Below are positions 4,267-6,274 of a stretch of 6,274 bases of DNA, one piece after another (the first letter of the stretch is position 1; every line of letters starts with the position of its first letter). Made by a program: the position numbers and the translations under genes. The notes under the pieces were generated by a model. That model saw only the letters and a list, made by a program, of their open reading frames with translations, was not told the origin of the DNA and made no database searches. The stretch is from Rhodocyclaceae bacterium (lineage in GTDB: Bacteria; Pseudomonadota; Gammaproteobacteria; Burkholderiales; Rhodocyclaceae): NCBI GenBank assembly GCA_017444505.1, contig JAFSWK010000103.1, positions 1-6,274 on the forward strand, given 5' to 3'.

Positions 4267-5474
4267 GCGCGGGCTTCGCACCGGAAGCGACGCTGGCGCG
4301 CGAGCTGGCAACGCTGGCACAGCAAGGCTTGGCGCGGCAGCGCCGCGAACTGGGCACGGCCTGCGGTGCGCATGTGGACGTCGACGGTCGCCGTCTGCTG
4401 GCCTTTGCCAGCAATGATTATCTTGGGCTGGCGAACGATGCGCGCATCGTCGCGGCACTGGCCGAGGGCGCGCGGCAATGGGGCGCGGGCGCGGGCGCGT
4501 CGCACTTGTTGGGCGGGCATCTGCATCCGCATCAGGCGCTGGAAGAGGCGCTCGCCGCTTTGGTCGGACTGCCGCGCGCGCTGACCTTTTCTACTGGCTT
4601 CATGGCGAATCTGGCGGTGTTGCCCACGCTGGCCGGGCGCGGTGCGGCGATTTTCGCGGACCGGCTGAACCACGCCTCGCTGATTGATGGCGCGTTGCTG
4701 GCAAAAGCGCACGGCGCGCAGGTGCGCCGTTATCCGCACAACAACGTGGCGGCGCTGGCGCGGATGCTGGCAGCGAGCACGGCGGCGTGCAAAATCATCG
4801 TCAGCGACGCTGTCTTCAGCATGGATGGCGACCTGGCGCCGGTGGCCGAACTGTACGCGCTGGCGGTGCAACACGATTGCTGGCTGCTGCTCGATGACGC
4901 GCACGGCTTCGGCGTGCTGGGCGAGAACGGCGCGGGCACCTGCGCCCATCTTGGCATCGCCCCCGACGCGCGCCTCATCCTGATGGGCACGCTGGGCAAG
5001 GCGGCGGGCGTGGGCGGCGCGTTCGTCGCCGGAAGTGAAGCCTTGATTGAAACGCTGATTCACCGCGCGCGCAGCTATATTTTCACCACTGCCGCACCGC
5101 CCGCGCTGGCCGCCGCCTTGTGCGTGGCGGTCAACATTCTGGCGGACGAAGAAGAGCGCCGCGCCCATTTGCGCGCGCTGATTGCGCGGCTGAAAGCGCG
5201 GTTGAAGGGTTTGCCGTGGCAACTGCTGCCGTCGGATACGGCGATTCAGCCGCTGCTGGTGGGTGAAAACCACGCTGCGCTGGCACTCTCACAGGCGCTG
5301 TGGCAAGACGGCATCTGGGCGCCTGCCATCCGCCCGCCTACTGTACCGGCGGGTACGGCGCGGCTGCGCATTTCATTGAGCGCGGCACATTCGCTGGATG
5401 ACGTTGACCGTCTGGCCGATGCGCTCGCCCGCCATGCCGAAACACAGTTTTCCAATCAGGAGAAGCAGCCATGA
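4263..5474 (+). CDS. bioF: 8-amino-7-oxononanoate (KAPA) synthase
   Basis: BioF is a PLP-dependent alpha-oxoamine synthase that condenses pimeloyl-ACP with L-alanine, releasing CO2, to make KAPA. The 403-residue product is slightly longer than E. coli BioF (384). Motifs in order: FASNDYLGLAND (48-59), QALEEALA (91-98), STGFMANLAV (110-119), LNHASLIDG (135-143) with His137 stacking on PLP, SDAVFSMDGDLAP (181-193), DDAHGFGVLG (211-220) with Asp212 and His214, and the Schiff-base Lys246 in GTLGKAAG. The C-terminal part carries AIQPLLVGEN (327-336) and AIRPPTVPAGTARLRISL (355-372), very close to the E. coli sequence and distinguishing BioF from other alpha-oxoamine synthases. ATG at 4263 overlaps the bioA stop as ATGA with no strong ribosome binding site, so translation is probably coupled. 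The last codons (about residues 396-403) extend past the usual end and encode the ribosome binding site of bioH. Confidence 0.97.
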   Translation: MSAGFAPEATLARELATLAQQGLARQRRELGTACGAHVDVDGRRLLAFASNDYLGLANDARIVAALAEGARQWGAGAGASHLLGGHLHPHQALEEALAALVGLPRALTFSTGFMANLAVLPTLAGRGAAIFADRLNHASLIDGALLAKAHGAQVRRYPHNNVAALARMLAASTAACKIIVSDAVFSMDGDLAPVAELYALAVQHDCWLLLDDAHGFGVLGENGAGTCAHLGIAPDARLILMGTLGKAAGVGGAFVAGSEALIETLIHRARSYIFTTAAPPALAAALCVAVNILADEEERRAHLRALIARLKARLKGLPWQLLPSDTAIQPLLVGENHAALALSQALWQDGIWAPAIRPPTVPAGTARLRISLSAAHSLDDVDRLADALARHAETQFSNQEKQP

Positions 5475-6196
5475 ACCCCGCGCAAACCCCGCCCGTATTT
5501 TTGCCCGGCTGGTGCCTGGGGCGCGGCCCCGTGCAGGCGAGCGCCGAAGCCTGCGGCGCGCGCATCCTCGACTTGCCCGGCTACAACGGCACGCCGTGCG
5601 TGGAGACGTTTGACGCAGCCCTCGCCGCCATCGCCGCCGAATTGCCGCCAGATACGCCCGTGTGCGGCTGGTCGCTGGGCGCGATGCTGGCGCTGGCCAT
5701 CGCCGCCCGTCATCCGCAAAAGGTGAGCAGGGTGGCGTTGCTGGCGGGCACGGCTTCGTTCGTGCAGCGCGAAGGCTGGCCGCACGCCATGCCGCCCGCG
5801 ATGCTGGCCGAGTTTGCCGCCGCCATCGCGCAGGATGCCAGCGCCATGTTGCCGCGTTTTGTCGGCGGTTTTAACCGGGGCGACGCGCACGCCAAAACCG
5901 TCACCGCCCGCCTGCTGCAACTGGCCGACCCGCTGCCCGCCGCCGGGATTCTCGGCATCGGACTGAACTGGCTGCGCGATACCGACTTGCGCGCCGAAGC
6001 GCCGCAGGTGCGCGCGCCCGTGCTGCTGCTGCACGGCGAAAACGACCCGCTGATGCCCGCCGCCGCCGCCCGCGCGCTGGCTGCGATGCTGCCCAATGCG
6101 CGCCTGCAACAGTTTGCCGACTGCGCGCACGCCGGTTTTCTTTCGCAAGCGGACGCCTTCCATGCGGCGCTGAGCGCGTTTTTGCATGACGCCTAA
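5471..6196 (+). CDS. bioH: Pimeloyl-ACP methyl ester carboxylesterase
   Basis: BioH is a cytoplasmic alpha/beta-hydrolase that removes the methyl group from pimeloyl-ACP methyl ester, ending the BioC-primed fatty-acid synthesis cycles and supplying the BioF substrate. The 241-residue chain (E. coli 256) shows the nucleophile elbow GWSLG with Ser68, Asp192 in HGENDPLMP and His220 in CAHAGF, the complete triad. DLPGYN (34-39) matches the DLPGFG of E. coli BioH. The oxyanion region reads LPGWCLG where E. coli has LHGWGLN. Residues about 95-170 form the helical lid. The alternative esterase BioG is shorter and has a different elbow (AWSMG in Haemophilus as I recall), so BioH fits better. ATG at 5471 overlaps the bioF stop as ATGA, and AGGAG (5458-5462) lies 8 bases before it. 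It overlaps bioC by 11 bases. Function rests on operon position as well as on sequence, since hydrolases are a large family. Confidence 0.93.
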   Translation: MNPAQTPPVFLPGWCLGRGPVQASAEACGARILDLPGYNGTPCVETFDAALAAIAAELPPDTPVCGWSLGAMLALAIAARHPQKVSRVALLAGTASFVQREGWPHAMPPAMLAEFAAAIAQDASAMLPRFVGGFNRGDAHAKTVTARLLQLADPLPAAGILGIGLNWLRDTDLRAEAPQVRAPVLLLHGENDPLMPAAAARALAAMLPNARLQQFADCAHAGFLSQADAFHAALSAFLHDA

Positions 6197-6274
6197 TCCC
6201 ACGCCCGCGCAGGTGCGCCGCGCCTTTGGCCGCGCCGCACAGACCTATGACGCCGCCGCCGCCATCCAGCGGCA
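6186..6274 (+). CDS. bioC: Malonyl-ACP O-methyltransferase, N-terminal fragment (runs off the right edge)
   Basis: BioC uses S-adenosylmethionine to methylate the free carboxyl of malonyl-ACP, disguising it so that fatty acid synthase can elongate it to pimeloyl-ACP methyl ester. Only 29 complete codons are visible. QVRRAFGRAAQTYDAAAAIQR (residues 9-29) matches the characteristic BioC N-terminus (E. coli AAFGRAAAHYEQHADLQR). The methyltransferase Rossmann motifs are outside the window. The ATG at 6186 lies inside the last codons of bioH in another frame (11-base overlap) and lacks a clear ribosome binding site, suggesting translational coupling. Following bioH directly supports the call. Confidence 0.9.
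   Translation, partial: MTPNPTPAQVRRAFGRAAQTYDAAAAIQR

Noticed and set aside
2893..4458. 521-codon open frame on the minus strand opposite bioA, and a 360-codon one at 4191-5273 opposite bioF
   Set aside because: Products are rich in Arg, His, Gln and Ala as expected from antisense reading of GC-rich codons. They cross the bioA/bioF boundary and have no recognisable domain.
5456..6202. 248-codon open frame on the minus strand
   Set aside because: It is the antisense of bioH, with Gly/Arg/Gln-rich composition and no motif; bioH has a full catalytic triad and operon context.

Overview
The window is GC-rich chromosomal DNA of a proteobacterium. The encoded BioA resembles the betaproteobacterial clade most closely: it has the WHPCTQM, DEIAVGCGRTG and LCLSKGITGG motifs, where E. 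coli has WHPYTSM, DEIATGFGRTG and LCLGKALTGG. The partial flagellar gene implies a motile, Gram-negative cell. This placement is inferred from remembered family motifs, not from a search.

Layout, left to right. (1) Positions 1-733, minus strand: the N-terminal 244 codons of flhB, encoding the export-gate subunit of the flagellar type III secretion system. It is the first gene of a leftward transcript. (2) 734-1021: a gene-free divergent spacer with a run of C tracts that is a G-quadruplex candidate on the flhB coding strand. (3) 1022-1297, plus strand: a complete small tRNA transcription unit with promoter, tRNA-Arg(ACG), tRNA-Gly(GCC) and intrinsic terminator. (4) 1440-1856, plus strand: a 138-residue predicted lipoprotein of unknown function. 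(5) 1892-1926: a strong symmetrical terminator shared with the convergent gene that follows. (6) 1943-2656, minus strand: a secreted protein of three PepSY domains, two of which are a near-identical recent tandem duplication. (7) 2657-2910: a divergent intergenic region with a long hairpin and the biotin promoter. (8) 2911 to the right edge, plus strand: a tight biotin operon bioA-bioF-bioH-bioC whose genes overlap by 4, 4 and 11 bases; bioC runs off the edge.

The biotin genes form one pathway. BioC methylates malonyl-ACP so that it can enter fatty acid synthesis. BioH hydrolyses the methyl ester of pimeloyl-ACP. BioF condenses pimeloyl-ACP with alanine to give KAPA, and BioA transaminates KAPA to DAPA. 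BioD and BioB are not in the window; BioD could lie downstream. The gene order matches the Haemophilus bioA-F-G-C-D arrangement as I recall it, with a BioH-type esterase in the BioG position.

No mobile element, CRISPR array or clearly new multi-gene system is visible. The items most worth a second look are the PepSY domain duplication, the hairpin between the PepSY gene and bioA, the G-tract element before flhB, and the uncharacterised lipoprotein.
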